Positions 1 through 12,227 of a stretch of 64,000 nucleotides of DNA are shown in pieces. A model generated the notes under the pieces. That model saw only the letters and a program-made list of their open reading frames with translations. It had not been told where the DNA came from and searched no databases. Position 1 is the stretch's first letter. Every line of letters begins with the position of its first letter. This stretch comes from Pezicula radicicola (Eukaryota; Ascomycota; Leotiomycetes; Helotiales; Dermateaceae). The translations under genes were made by a program, and so were the position numbers. The stretch spans positions 558,001 through 622,000 of the forward strand of contig PDUO01000004.1 in assembly GCA_003008705.1 (NCBI GenBank), given 5' to 3'.

Positions 1-1408
1 GCCTGGCCTTCATCTTCTGCGATGGTTTCTGCCCAGTGCTGATTATCTCGTCGAATAATATGCCAAGATTTTCAAGAGGAACATTTAAGTCATCCGCCAG
101 GTCTGCAGCTGCAACACACCAAAGCTCCCGGAAAAGAAGCGAGTAGTCTTCGATAGGTAATCCTTGGTCTGTCGCTAAGTCGATTTCAGATCTCGTTCCA
201 GGCCGAGAACCTTTAAGGCCAGCACGATGAATGTGGGCTCGCATTCCGGGCAGTAGGTTGTCCAGGCTCTTCCAGTTTCGAGTCGTTCTGAAAATCCAGT
301 GGAAGACGGGGTGGGAAATGCCAAAAACATCATCAAAAGACTATGCCATGTTAGAGTATGGAACCAAGAAAGGTGCTGTTATGTACTTACTCTTTCAACA
401 AATGAGTTGGTTATCTTTCTGTTTGGCAGAAGTCCTTCTGGGGTCACCATGAGGCGCCCGTCCTTATCAAACACTGCAGCTGCTAGCACTACTTGTTGTG
501 CTCTGTTTGCAGAAAGTGATCTTCGCCTTTGCGCAAGGAATGTCAAAGTAAAGAGAAATGAACAAGCGCCAACAGACTATAAAAGTTGGGATCAGCGACA
601 AACAGTAAGTAATACAAGACTTACTAGAACAATCACTACAATTACTGTAGCGTTTCTCGAGATATTGTTAACTGTTGATCCTGCCATCTTCAACCTATAC
701 TGCGTTCCAACTGAAGCCAGCCAATGCATCCCGGAAACAGCACCGGCAAGCAAAACAGCACAAAGACCTCTTCTCCACCATGAAGTTTCCCAAGATGATC
801 GCCAGATGAAGAATACCGTTAGAGCAGCCATACTAGCAACAACCGCAATGACACAGGCGCCAAAGACCTTAGATATAGCATAGATGCAGTCGTAATTTGC
901 TATGCCTGCTTGTCCAAGGTAGTGCATTCCCACAATCCCAAATCCCGCCAGTCCTCCTCCGATAGCAACTCTGAAGAATCGAATATTTTCGTTAGAACCG
1001 ACTGCGCAGAACGCAAGGAAGAGTACGAGGATTGGGAGGAAGAAAGACAAGGCAGTGAATCCAGAACTATAAGAAATCTGCAGTTCTTGAGAGCCATTTC
1101 CGAGGATGACTGCTCGGTTGCCAATGAAATGCATGCACCAGATAGCAATGCCACCCATAGATATTGAGGACCCGGCGAGGAGAAACCTGTTACAATTAGA
1201 GACCATGCGAGTGAAAAATGGACAAAATGGTTCCAACATACCAGTTATACCAACCTCTCATGGCTGTCCGTCGGTGAATCAACTCTAGTGTCGTCAAAGC
1301 TCCAACATAACTGACAAGGTATGAAAGTACCACATATCCCGGGTTAAAGTGTTGTGGCACTACTTGACCCTCCCACTGGGTCCAATCGTTGGTGGTGTTA
1401 CCTTCCAT
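1..1408 (-). CDS. MHYT-domain membrane sensor protein, partial (runs off left edge)
   Basis: N-terminal part of a multi-pass membrane protein with an MHYT domain. This family is thought to sense a diatomic gas or redox signal through metal bound by Met/His/Tyr motifs, and fungal members are mostly uncharacterised. Exons are 1242-1408, 625-1186, 391-576 and 1-340. The introns (1187-1241, 577-624, 341-390) all have GTATGT/GTAAGT donors and AG acceptors, and they keep phase. MHYT-type motifs are visible as WCMHFIGN, GMHYLGQ and GMHWLAS within alternating hydrophobic segments. After the last membrane span the chain becomes soluble (AAAVFDKDGRLMVTPEGLLP, PAS-like in feel). The start is the first ATG, at 1408, followed by a plausible extracellular tail. 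The C-terminus lies outside the window. The family call is secure; the signalling role is inferred from the family. Confidence 0.9.
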
Positions 1409-4040
1409 GTTGGATGGTTGTCATGAAGAGTGCAAAGGAAGTAATTTTGGCTTCTGGAATAGATAGAAATTGTACGCCGCTTGAGTATTTTTAAACTCCT
1501 AATGACAGACGCCAATCAGTATTGTAGTAACGTAATTCGTCGGCTAGTACCGAGAGCTTTAACACAAAGGGACGTTTCTATTCTGAAAGGCGTTGTTGAA
1601 GATTTCGAAGAGTATTGAAAAGTTCTCATCCGCACCGCATCGGACAGTGTTACAGTGTCAATGAAGAGTCAAGCACTTGATTTGATGGGCAACCCGTGGC
1701 CAAACTTTTGGATTGGCGTACAGATCAGCGGTGTTGGTGGAGTGTAAATTCTTTGTAGGCGCACGAAAAGCCTGTTCAGGAGTACTTTTGATTGTTGCTC
1801 GATATAGGTACAACCAAAGTACTACGAGAATGGTGAGATAGCTATGGGATTTTGGGGTCAGACGAGGTTCGGCTCTGAGGAAGATCTCAGTGCTCCAACT
1901 CCACGCTTTTGAATTCACTTAATGCTTATTGGTTGTGAGTTGCGAGTGATAAACAAATGGCGCTGAGCGCCATACAAAGTATGCGTTTGTGCTAGAAAGT
2001 AGTGCTGACTTTGAAGAAGGCGTGAAGGCGTAACGTGTTTTTAGAGGAATAGGCGACGGCGGGTTGATTAAATTATGAAGCAGGTAAAGAGAAGTCTACC
2101 ACTAAAGCGAGGTATGAGGTCTAATATGTATGCAGTAATACGATCACAACAGAGTCGAATAGAAGAAGCATTCTTTGACAATAAGCAGGAAGAAGCAATG
2201 GTTAAAACCAGTGGGCATGCATCACGCCTCACGCCTCATGATGTGGCACAAAGTCTAGAGAATGGCATGGCAGGGTGGGCATTTGTTAGTAGATCGTTTT
2301 GAGAAGACTTATCAGAGCGATGAGGAGATGATGAGAATATGCAGCTAGATAGTAGGCACCAACCGGATCAACTGGGATACTGTAGTCGGCGGCTGCTGTT
2401 TGTGTGATAGGTTTTGTTTTTCATGGACCAGGTTTCTTCTGTCCGCGGCTGAGGGCATAGGGCCCTCTCTGGTGGGAGCTATGGAAGTGTGGCTTACTCT
2501 TGGATGGTGTGCGTTCGCATTGTGCAGCCGGATGCCATGCATGCCATCGTAAGGGTCTAAGATCGGCGCCGTAGGTAGCTGGGAAGGTTCGAGGAAGTGT
2601 GATATCTGGCCTCGGATCATATCATGCGATGCAATGCATCTGCGACTCCTTGAGCCAGCATGCAATGTACAAGTACAGTACAAGCACAAGCACAAGCAGG
2701 ATGACTGCTGGCGTACACATTTCTTCCGACCTGCTTCAAAATATATGAGCTGCTCTGCCTCTGCTCAGTCTGTCTGTAGCCTGGCCTATCGTATGGTCAC
2801 ATCAAGGGAAGCTTGGACCGTACCGTACCGTATGGTAAGGTAAGTAGGTAAGCTAAGCTTGAACGAACGGTTCATTCGGTCCTCGGAATAATACATATCA
2901 AAACATTATCTTGTCTGGTCCCTGGATCGTCATACAGTACAGTAATGAGTAAATTTCTTGGGAAAGGATCTGCCCTAGGGTGCCTGCAAGCAGAAACAGG
3001 AGCAGGGGCTTCCTTGCTGAGAATCTCATCTCGCCTATCAGTCAGATCTGACTTCCAGGGTTGACATACAGTCAGTGCTCGAACGACGACGCGCACAAAT
3101 GTGCAGATGCATGTAATAAATACCTCCGCAGACGTTTGAGCGGCTGCATATTGCAATGTCAGTGCCCGGATTTATATATTGACCACCTCCAATCCACGCC
3201 ACACTTTTCCTTCTCTGACCGACGACCGTTGGCGGCCTCCTCCTTAATTCCCAAGTTCGCTTCCCCGTCATGTCAAGCCGTGCCGTGTTCGCAAGACAGC
3301 ATTATCGCCCGTTGCTTTCGTTTTCCGGCGCATCTGTTTGTAGAGCAAAGGCTGGCAGGGTAAGAGAATGCTGCCCCTTCAATAAGAGGTGTCGCCGAGT
3401 ATTGGATCACAGCTCTCTTTGCCGCCAACTCTGTTTACTGGCTGACAGCTCATATAAAGAGACCAGAATGGGCGATACCATGAAACCTCAAATCTTATTT
3501 GGCGACACTCAAACAAACGACATTGATGTCCACAGCTTCAACGAGCCTACCGACCGTGAAGGTTAGTCATTAGCAGCTGAACACTGAAGGCTCCGAATTT
3601 GATGGATCTTAAAGTGTACGATTGAAATATAAAAGGCAATATTCTCAGAGCAATTGATCGTTGAGTTCTATCGTTACAGCTTGCTAAAATCTCGAGAGCA
3701 CGTATTGGAAATAAAGTACGCTAACTATTCCTGTTCTCTCGAGCAGCACACAAAAGGTCTTTACCTTGCAATTTATGAGCTTTACATGCCATTGAAAGTC
3801 CATCATATCAAACTATCCTTGTATATCTATCCTTTCTGGCTTGAATCATTGACGTATTTGACACAGAAAATTGTGCTGTCCGGCGATCCAAAGGTTTCCT
3901 GTACGTCATGGTAGTGTATCGAGGAGCTGCAAAAATCAGTGTTGAGTTGATCAGCTCAAACCTGATTAATGAATGCAAGAAATGATAGGTGCTCGAAAGA
4001 ACAACCTTACTCTCACTCCAATATACATGTACACTAGAGC
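1409..4040. other. Intergenic stretch, 2.6 kb
   Basis: No recognisable gene except a weak two-exon candidate at 3468-3914. It includes the 5' flank of the MHYT gene. Short repeats built on GTACAGTAC and ACAAGC occur near 2665-2700, and imperfect GTAC-type words lie near 2815-2850. Other open frames here are short, unspliced and without family resemblance. Confidence 0.5.
3468..3914 (+). CDS. Doubtful two-exon small gene
   Basis: Exons 3468-3561 and 3649-3914 join in phase across an 87-nt intron with a GTTAGT donor and a CAG acceptor. They give about 119 residues ending at a TGA/TAG-type stop at 3914. The first exon is hydrophilic (MGDTMKPQILFGDTQTNDID). The second contains EFYRYSLLKSREHVLEIKYA and a hydrophobic, aromatic-rich tail. 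I recognise no family. The model rests only on consistent splicing and moderate open length, so it may be chance or a gene relic. RNA evidence would be needed to keep it. Confidence 0.2.
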
Positions 4041-6075
4041 TTACTCGTCATTATCGTCTCGAGCTCTCTTGGCAGGCGGTTCATTCTCTTCTCCACCAAC
4101 AAGAGCGCGCTTTCCTTCCGCGACCTCAGAAGACTGACAGCACATACTTGGCTCTTGCCGAAAGCCTACAATAGCCTCTGTACTTCCTCCAAATATGTGT
4201 AGAGCTGCTGGCCACGATGGCGTCCTAGAAAAGGATGGAAGAGGAGTGAAAAGCGATCTAGGAGTGTTGAGAAGCGCTCGTCCGTTGAGCACAAATCCTG
4301 ACTTTGGTTGGAAAAGGGCATAGGTAGTCGACACTGGGGTACTATGCTCTTGCCCGGAAAGCTCCACCAGCTTGTCATCTACTGTATGAAGAGGATCAGT
4401 GTATGTTTCTTCGAGTGTAGTGCCTAGAAAACGTTAGTGATCTATTCAAATGAAGCTGACGGTTCGTATTACCCATCGAATCGGATTCGACAGGAGCAGT
4501 CAAATCTTGCAGTTTTATGGGTGTTACCGTTACCGTGCATATCTTCTCCCAGACTTGCAGTACCTGCATACTGGGATCCTTTATCATGCACTCCTTCACC
4601 GTGTCTATTTTCGTCTGAGCCACCTTAAGCATGTCTTCAACTGCTGCAAGCGCTAGCGTGGCTTTCTCCTTATCATCCTCTAGCTGCTGAGCCATGTCTC
4701 CCATTTCTTGTTCGACTTTCTTCTTGATGTCAGCAGCGAGTATATCCCCCAGCGTCGAGCTCTGTTTCAACAACTCCCTTAATTGCTCCTCAGTGGGGTT
4801 ACTCAATTGATCTTCCAGTGTCTTAGATCTCTTTCTTTCATCTTCAAGTAGCTGCTCAAGTTTATTTTTTTCTTCCACAAATTGTTGAGAACTGCTTTCC
4901 AATTGTTGCTTAACTTTCTCTTTGATGTTGGCCGCCACCATAGATTTGATAAACTGGTTGTGTGCTACGAAGTCTTGCACCTGCCGCCGCTCACTCAAGC
5001 TCATCAATGTTTCGTCCAGTGCCATGGATTTGCGTCTTTGGTCCTCTAGTAGTCGCTCTGTGTCCTTCTTTTGTTGTTCGAGTTGCTCGGCTATCTTCCG
5101 CACTCCTTGATCAATGTTCTCCTTGATCTTGGAATCAAGTTGACCCTTAGCTATCGCATTCTGTGACAAGAAATCCTCAAGAGAAGAGTTCTTTAACTTA
5201 TCTTCGAATGCATGAGATTTTTGTCTTTCAGCTTCCAACATCTTGTTCAACTCGCCAGTTCTCGCAGCGAGCTCCTTCTCAATCTTGTCCTGATCAGTAG
5301 AGTGCGAGCCGAACAGTGAACCAAATGCTGCAGTTGTTGCTGGTCTTTCGAAGAGGCTTGGCTTAAATGAATTTCTTTGGATAAAACCGTCAAACAAAGA
5401 TGGTGAAGGGTTGCTCGTACCGAATTGTGAGGCTTTGATTGATGCTGAGGATGCGTCAAACGAACTAGTTGAAGTGACCCCAGAGACCTCGAAACCTCGA
5501 GGGGCTTTTGAAGACGTGAAAGAGTAGTCAAAACCAAGTAGCGGTCCAGCACCAAGTTTCTTGTCGGAGGTTCCCTCTGCATATCTTCGACCTCTGAAAT
5601 AATCTTCAAGTCTCAACTCCTCTGCACAAAACTGGCGGCCGTCCCATTTATGAGTGCATATGCTCTGGTAATGGACAGTCTGAAGCTGGTTCGTATCTGT
5701 ATCCATCTCTTCCTCGACGTAATATGGCTGCGATATGCCTGCAGTTCCTGGACACCCTTCCACAAGCTCGCTGATGCCAAATAAACCCTGCAGCTGTCGA
5801 GAAGATTTTGTAGCGTTCTCACGAGGGATTCCTGCTGAATCTAACTTATAAGACCATCTCTCTGCCTCCAACTTATCTTCAATTTCCTTCTGAGAGGCTC
5901 GGAAAGCTAGTCTTTCAGCTTCCAGCTTATCGTTCATCTCCTTCAGCGCGGCTTTCATCTTATCAAGTTCATCGTGTAGCTGATTGACGGCTGCAATGTT
6001 CATAACTCCATTAGTAACTGTAGGAAGCCTCACAACAGGTTTCGTATCTGGTGGTCCAAAGAGATCATCTTCCAT
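4041..6075 (-). CDS. Long coiled-coil protein with internal ~65-residue repeats
   Basis: Two exons, 4473-6075 and 4041-4423, separated by a 49-nt intron (donor GTAATACG, branch ATCACTAAC, acceptor TTCTAG). They encode about 661 residues. The start is the ATG at 6075 (MEDDLFGPPDTK); the open frame extends further upstream only through a TTG. Residues ~15-55 and ~270-510 are heptad-rich coiled coil. Within the second block the phrase L-E-x-E/Q-R-x-K-S-x-x-x-E/D begins near residues 277, 340 and 407, each followed by a similar basic helix, so it looks like three tandem copies. The middle (~150-265) is Ser/Phe-rich with FG, LFG and SLFG motifs (SLFGSHSTDQ, PSLFERP), and the C-terminus is basic (PPAKRARDDNDE). 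The composition suggests a nuclear or scaffolding role, but no family was recognised. I assign no function. Confidence 0.8.
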
Positions 6076-7058
6076 GATTGCGGTGTTGATGGTGAAAATG
6101 ATGCTTTGAAGGCCCAACGCGGGCTATGAAAATGCTCTGATTAGCCTTTCCTCGCTGATAGTTTGAGTAAACTAGTGATCTGTACCTTTGCTCTTTTGTG
6201 GTGTGCACTGTAGACTCTCAAAGAAAGTTTTGCCAAATCTCAAGTCTTTGTGTCGCTTATGGGGAAAGACTGTGTTCTGAACACTAGGGTTTGTACAGTA
6301 AATAAATGGAAGACACGCTAGTGTGCTCTGTGGTTTCCACTTCTAGTGGAATGGTATGATGAGAGTGGAAAAGTTCGAGTGGAAGATGGAAAAGTATGGG
6401 AGCTTGCTGAATTCCGTAGTGAGTTGATTAACCAAACTAGAAAGTAAAGAGCACAGTTCAAGTCGCACAAGCCTGTCTCCTCATGTCAATATTTGGAGCC
6501 GAGAAGGCCAGGAAAGCTTGCTTGCGTTCTCACTTTACAACTTAGCAGGTACCTTAGGGTTCTCAAGAGCTGTGGATGAGTACCTGCAAAGAATTGCGAA
6601 AGCACCTACCTAGGCACCTTGGACTCTATTGTTGCTGAAAGTAGTACCATATACACTAGCTACAATATTTGGGAACACCATAATTGCTAGGTACTTTGCT
6701 ACTTGAAGGATCTTTAATTTTGTCCTTATGGGCTGTGATTTGGGGGCCTGCTGGCATGTTATTCTTTCCAAAATACAGAGCCCTTAGTGGCTAACTGTGC
6801 TGTCTAGGCAATAACAAAAAGATATGAGACATCAGAAACTGCGCTACAGTACACACCGTGAAGATAGAATCCAATATACTGCTTTACATACCGGGTCTTC
6901 TCTTCTGAGTCAGCTGTACTGGAGACCATACCAATCATGAAATTTTAGATTTTCAAATGACACCCTGTGATATTTTAGACAGAGATGCAAAAATATTAAC
7001 ATAGGAGTTTTAATACACTAGCAGAAGCCTCTTGCTCAGTACCTTATACTCTCACATC
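6076..7058. other. Intergenic stretch, 1 kb
   Basis: Upstream flank of the coiled-coil gene and downstream flank of RTT106. No gene, RNA or inverted repeat recognised. The sequence is moderately AT-rich with no long open frame. Confidence 0.5.
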
Positions 7059-8612
7059 TCATAGTTGATCTTCCTCCTCCTCCTCCTCATCGTCATCGTC
7101 GTCAGCTCCACCACCACCTTCATCATCTTCATCATCTTCCGAACTTGAACCTGATCCTTCACTCTCTCCTTCGCTACCGGGATCATAATCCTCCTCGTCC
7201 TCATCTTCTTCATCGACAGCAGCTTGCTCCGCTTCCATAGCAGCTTTCTCAAGCTCGCCGCTCTCTGCAGTTCCAACGACCTCACCGTTTTCGTCCTTGA
7301 CAACATTGACATTTTCCCTCTTCGCTTTTCTCTGCTCCGCCATGCTCTTATCTTGTAAGCCATGACGTTTCACAAATTCGTCGATCGCTCCAAAATCTTC
7401 TTGGTCCAGCATGGAAAATTCGAACTCCTCTTGCTTTTCCTCTTCTCCCTGTACTGTGGTATCGACTTCAATATTCAGGTTGAAAGTGCGTTGCAGAACG
7501 CTTGTATACGAAACTGCAGTTATCCTCTCATGTGGTAAGAACAACATCGGCTTTTTGAAGCCCCATAAGATGCCGTTTGGCAAGAAAAATAGGTAGCCAT
7601 CCTTGGATCCCCTGAATCCTTTCACATGTACAGCTTTCTCCTTGGGTCTTTGAGGCTGTTTGATGGTTGAGGCAAAAAGATCGGGATCAGACTGAACAAT
7701 TTTCGTGATCTTGCTTCCTGCCGCCTTGAGATATTTTAGTAGGGCCCAATCGAACAGGGTCTTGAAATCATCAGATACGGCACTCGCAGCAGCACTGTCT
7801 TGACCGCCGATGATTCCTGGCTTTGGAGCGCTATCAGGGATAGTAAATACTATAGGTTCGGGAGGCGTTGGAGCACCCTCAACAGGTTTTGCAGGAGTGA
7901 TTATTGAACCCTTTGGGAAGAGAATATAATTGTTTTGTTTTTGGGTCTTTTCGGGGACAGGCAGACAAAATGCAAATTCTTTGGAAGCAGCATATTAGCA
8001 CTAGTTAGTTTCTTCAACAGGGATTCAACATACCAATGTCTTTCCAGACAAAGCTAGTTCCAGAAACCGGTTCCTTGGAGGTTGGTAGTCGGCAATAAAG
8101 ATGGGAGGGGGTGAAGCAAAGGGTGAATTTCTTTCTCTGAGGTATCACAACAGATATGTCTTTTACTTCGAGCAGTACTGGGTCACTGCTACTTGCGGCA
8201 GTAGCTGTGACGCCCTTGGATCCATTTTGAGGTGCATCTCGTGCTCTTGGACCTTCACCATTGGATACAGGTCTGCTTGGAAGATCTTGGTCTAGTCGTC
8301 TTTTTTTGGAGGAAGGCTCCTCTGAGGGGGGTGGCGCGGTGCTTAGTATGTGGAGGGAAATTTGGTTGAAAAGCTCAACATAAGGGCCAACTACAACATT
8401 ACAAATTAGTATGTGGCTAGAAACCTACCATGACTACAAATCTCTACACATCGGGGATTAGACCAAAAAAAGTAGAGAGTTATATGATAGAGCTGTCGCA
8501 AATGTGACAACAGTACAAACAACGTACCTGCTGCTCTTTGGATAGCCTCTTGAAGGTCAAGGCGGTCTTGAAAAGCTAGCTCAAGACTTTTTTTATCAAG
8601 TGGCTGAGCCAT
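7059..8612 (-). CDS. RTT106: Histone chaperone Rtt106
   Basis: Rtt106 binds H3-H4 (K56-acetylated in yeast) and deposits it during replication-coupled and silent-chromatin assembly. Exons are 8528-8612, 8034-8390 and 7059-7978; introns are 137 nt and 55 nt. The product is 453 residues. After a short N-terminal helix region come a KKRRLDQ basic patch and the double PH-like core, ending in the family signature GSKDGYLFFLPNGILWGFKK followed by SYTSVLQRTFNLNI. The C-terminal ~90 residues are an acidic tail rich in Glu/Asp with Gly/Ser, as in other fungal Rtt106 proteins. The start is the ATG at 8612 (MAQPLDKK). The first intron is long for this genome and could hide alternative acceptors, but TACTAAT lies close to the chosen acceptor. 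Identity is secure. Confidence 0.93.
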
Positions 8613-9071
8613 TTCGAATCTCGAGAATATTACAAAGTCGTGATCTCCCAGCTCCTTTTTGAAATGATGATGAATGTATCGCAATGAGGAACGCGGATTG
8701 GACTGGGACGCGCTTGTCGGAGCCTTGCGGTGAATGATGTCAGCCTCGCCCTAATGTGAGAAGAGAGCAACAGCAATCTTTGAACGTCCTCGTGTTTTAC
8801 AAGCAGCGAGCATCATACCCCATGTTTAAGAAACCACGCAGAGTTTAAGTGTGCTAAGTAGTAATTTTTATTTCATAAAGGGAAGAATGGGTGGAAAATA
8901 TCACTATGTGAAGACTTCCCCTGCCAATCACTCAATCTCAGGTCAGTTTAATGGAACCACAGATACATAAAAAATACATCTAGTTCAACAGCATTGGAAA
9001 GAAAGTCCAGCTTCATAAGAACGCCCCAACTCCTTCCTACGACCCTACAATATGAACCATCTCAAGCCACC
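8613..9071. other. Intergenic, RTT106 5' flank / PEP12 3' flank
   Basis: This 459-bp spacer separates two same-strand genes. It must hold the RTT106 promoter and the PEP12 3' UTR. No distinct motif or RNA gene is visible. Confidence 0.5.
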
Positions 9072-9942
9072 TCAGCCAAGAACCACGGCCAACACGATTA
9101 TTGTAAGTATCACAGCCAGAATCAGCAGCAGACAGCACATCTTCGATCGTGCATTCTTCTGATATCTCGCTGCACTCCTCAGCTCCAAATCCGCTCCCCT
9201 TGTATCCGACCTTGTATTATCCACATTCGCTGCGATCGTGTCTAGCATTTCACCCTGCTCGTTCACGATATGTGCAACGTCCCGGAATAGCTCATTTAAC
9301 TCAGTCACACCTTGCTCAATGTTCCGGATCTCAGTCTCGCGCTCAACAATCAGGGAATCTTGGAAGTCGACTTCGTCCTGCGAAACTAGTCGCAACTGCT
9401 CTTGTGACTGCTGTTGCCCGAATTGGTTGCCGCCCTCTGCTCCCGGTGAGCTTATTTCCTCCAGCGCTGTTCGTGCTGCTGATGCGGAAGATCGCTGCTT
9501 CTCCAGGGCCCGGCGTTGCACGCCTTGGAATTCGGTGAGGTTTGCTTGAAACTCTCGCGCGAGCTTCTGCTGTGTATATTTTTGCGATGGCTTTATTGCA
9601 TAAGTCAGCATGTGATTTCAACCTCCTATGCCGTGGCCCACTTACGCTAACATCCTCCCATGCTTGAATCGACTTTACGCCTTCACCAACATCCTTGAAG
9701 GTTTCCTTGGACTCTTCCAGTAAATCGTGAACTCTTTCCCGTACCCTCTCCGTATCTCTCTTGGTGCCCAATAGTGCGATTTCATTTGAAAGTCTTGATA
9801 TGTTGCCAGTCAGTGTGAAGAGCTTGGTCATGAGATCTTGCGACAGCCGCTGGAACTCCGGATCGTCAGTGTATTGAGGGTCATCGCCCCGGCGCATGTT
9901 CGTCGGTTGCGATTCCAAGGAGGATAATTGATCGAAAGACAT
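9072..9942 (-). CDS. PEP12: Syntaxin-type t-SNARE, Pep12-like
   Basis: Qa-SNARE of the endosome/vacuole route. Exons 9646-9942 and 9072-9590 flank a 55-nt intron (GTAAGTGG...AATAAAG) and encode 271 residues. The N-terminal three-helix Habc region occupies roughly residues 25-160. The SNARE helix (~185-245) begins near VDFQDSLIVERETEIRNIEQ and has the conserved layer glutamine. The chain ends in a C-terminal anchor (MCCLLLILAVILTIIVLAVV) preceded by basic residues. The start ATG at 9942 gives MSFDQLSSLE. It is divergent from NDC1 with 316 bp between the starts. Assignment as Pep12 rather than another Qa-SNARE rests on length and overall pattern; a vacuolar Vam3-type function would also be compatible. 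Confidence 0.88.
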
Positions 9943-10258
9943 CTTCGCGGCGATGGGGTAGGAAGATGGGCTGGGTGGTGAAATATTGTATATCTAGTCG
10001 ATAGGTGCCTGTTTATGCAGCGTCGAGGTTGACGTAGACGTACCGGCAGCCTGGTGGACCGTGCACAGTTGCTGCGCGACCACCAAACACATTATTTTGA
10101 CTTGGTGATTGAGGTTTCAACACCACCAGCTTTTGGCATGCTTTCACACCAGACCACAACCATAAAGCATGACAACATCGAAGCAATCAAGCAGAGGGCA
10201 TCCATAAAATACAGTCTTTACTGACGCGACAGGGCTTCAAACCCTCAAATTTTACAAG
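9943..10258. promoter_or_regulatory. Shared divergent promoter of PEP12 and NDC1
   Basis: 316 bp between the two divergent start codons, so both promoters and 5' UTRs must share it. No obvious TATA box or long palindrome was seen. Confidence 0.5.
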
Positions 10259-12227
10259 ATGCCACCGGCAGGACGAATCCGTCCTTACAAGGACTTCCTC
10301 ACACCTGTGCTGCACCGGAGATTTGTCACTGCTATGGCATTGATTGGAATTTTGTGCTATGTGGAGGCTATGGCAATTGGAGAATATACTTCCTGTAAGT
10401 GGCCAGGGGACTAAGCTCCAAAGTTGCGCTAACCTCAAACCTCAGTCTTTGGATATATCTTTCGGACGGGCATAAGGGCTGGCATTTTCTTCATCTCGGC
10501 CTTGTCAGTCTTCGTCCTTCGAGTTGCGCAACTCCACGTTGGTTTCCGGACCTCGAACTCAGCATTCCAAACATTTAGGCAATACGCCCTACGAGCGCAG
10601 AATCTCATGACTTTTGTGTGGTACTTCTTCTCGGCATGGCTGTTCGGCGAGACGTACATATTTTCAACACCTGAAAGCGCGCATATTAAATGGATTACCA
10701 CCGGTACAGGCTTTGATCGTCGAAGGCTCAACGAGCGTCCGATCTATTTGATGTCCTATTTCTGCATACTTTCGATTTTGCAAGCGGCTTTACACCTGTA
10801 CTACGATTACGATCGCATCGATATGCCGGTAACGAAGACAAAGCCCGAATCTTCTTCTGATCAGCGATCACATTTAACCATACCCCCAAAGACACAGGTC
10901 TCCGATAAGGCGCCTAGCTTGTTCAAAAGCGCTCTTCAACGTGCTGGGGTCATGACGATTGTTACGCCTCCAATTTATTGGATGTTCATAAGGCGTCAGG
11001 CATGGAGTTGGACACTGATGGTAGCCAAAGTGTTTTGGAGCTTACCCAAGTCCACCGCACTTCCCACCATTGCGCCCTTCCACTTTCGTGTATTATTCAG
11101 GTCATTTACAGGAGGCACCTTACTCATACTACTATGGGAGGTCAGTAATGCGGCTTTTTCGGCATACGTAGCTCAAGAGCCATTAAAGAATGAGAGGCCT
11201 ATAACGCACGAGTCACGAGACCCGAATGGAAGCCTTCTGACAGGTTTGAAGGGAAAGAAGCTACAGACCAGGGTAAGCGCTCCCCATGATTTCGAGTTGG
11301 AATTGAGACTCACATATTTAGGCATTTGCGTTCTGGGAACTCGTCTACATAGCACAACGGTTTCAGGGCCGACGGAAGCTCATTTTTGAGGATATTGATC
11401 GAAAGGGGGGTTCCGCTTGGGCACAGATACTAGCAGTGTGTCTGGAAGTTATCAACGGAGTTAGCGAACGCATCACTCAGTACCAGACACCCCCACTTGG
11501 GGATGCTTCTGCTGCGAAACTACCAGATGAATCACAGGCACTGCCAAAATTAGCGCAACCTCCAAAAGATGGTAACATTTTCGCCTCATCCCCACCGGCC
11601 GTGTCGAGACGAGCTGGAGCTGCCCAAGCAGTAAGCACTTTTGCCAAAGACCGCGGTCATTCCCCACCACTGGGATTGACAAGAAGCGCCAGAGAATTTG
11701 TTAATGATCCTATGGTTCAAGATGTTATATTTCCTGGGGGTTTTGAGGCGATGTTCAGATATTATGGTAACCTGATTCTTAGAAGTCCAATTGGTTGGGT
11801 ATTCAGACAAGAATACAGACGCAGAATCGCAGCTATCGTTCTTGGGACACCCTATGGGGATGTTGGTATCATTGTCGATGCAATTGACGCCGTGACTAGG
11901 TTGGCGGTCTGCAGTTTGACGGAGGATAAGTACGGCAACGTCCAGCGCGACGTGAAGCTCATTATCAGAACACTTACCACCACTATCAACAAGTTGGAGG
12001 CATTCAGAGATAGTTTTGCTCCTCACTGGACAGATATGGAACAGAGGAAGGAGAGTCCCGAAACCGACAAGATACTGGCAGCCCTTAAAGGAGGGCTCAA
12101 TGACTTGCTCGAGGCGTTTGGCGATTATAGTGAGGATTTGAGACTCAGTCAAAGTGAGATGCGGAACGCGAGGTCAGCAGCAACGCCGGCTAGAGAACGG
12201 CAGGCTGAGATGAGAGAGACTCGCTAA
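10259..12227 (+). CDS. NDC1: Nucleoporin Ndc1 (pore-membrane protein)
   Basis: Ndc1 is an integral membrane nucleoporin that anchors the nuclear pore complex and, in yeasts, the spindle pole body. Exons 10259-10394, 10446-11272 and 11322-12227 keep phase across 51- and 49-nt introns and give 622 residues. The N-terminus (MPPAGRIRPYKDFLTPVLHR) is the characteristic fungal Ndc1 opening. Six hydrophobic spans lie within about the first 250 residues. The segment after intron 2 (AFAFWELVYIAQ ... RRKLIFEDIDRKGGSAWAQI) is also typical. The cytosolic C-terminal half carries a Ser/Pro-rich linker and then a helical domain (QDVIFPGGFEAMFRYYGNLI onward). No truncation is seen. Identity is confident. Confidence 0.9.
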
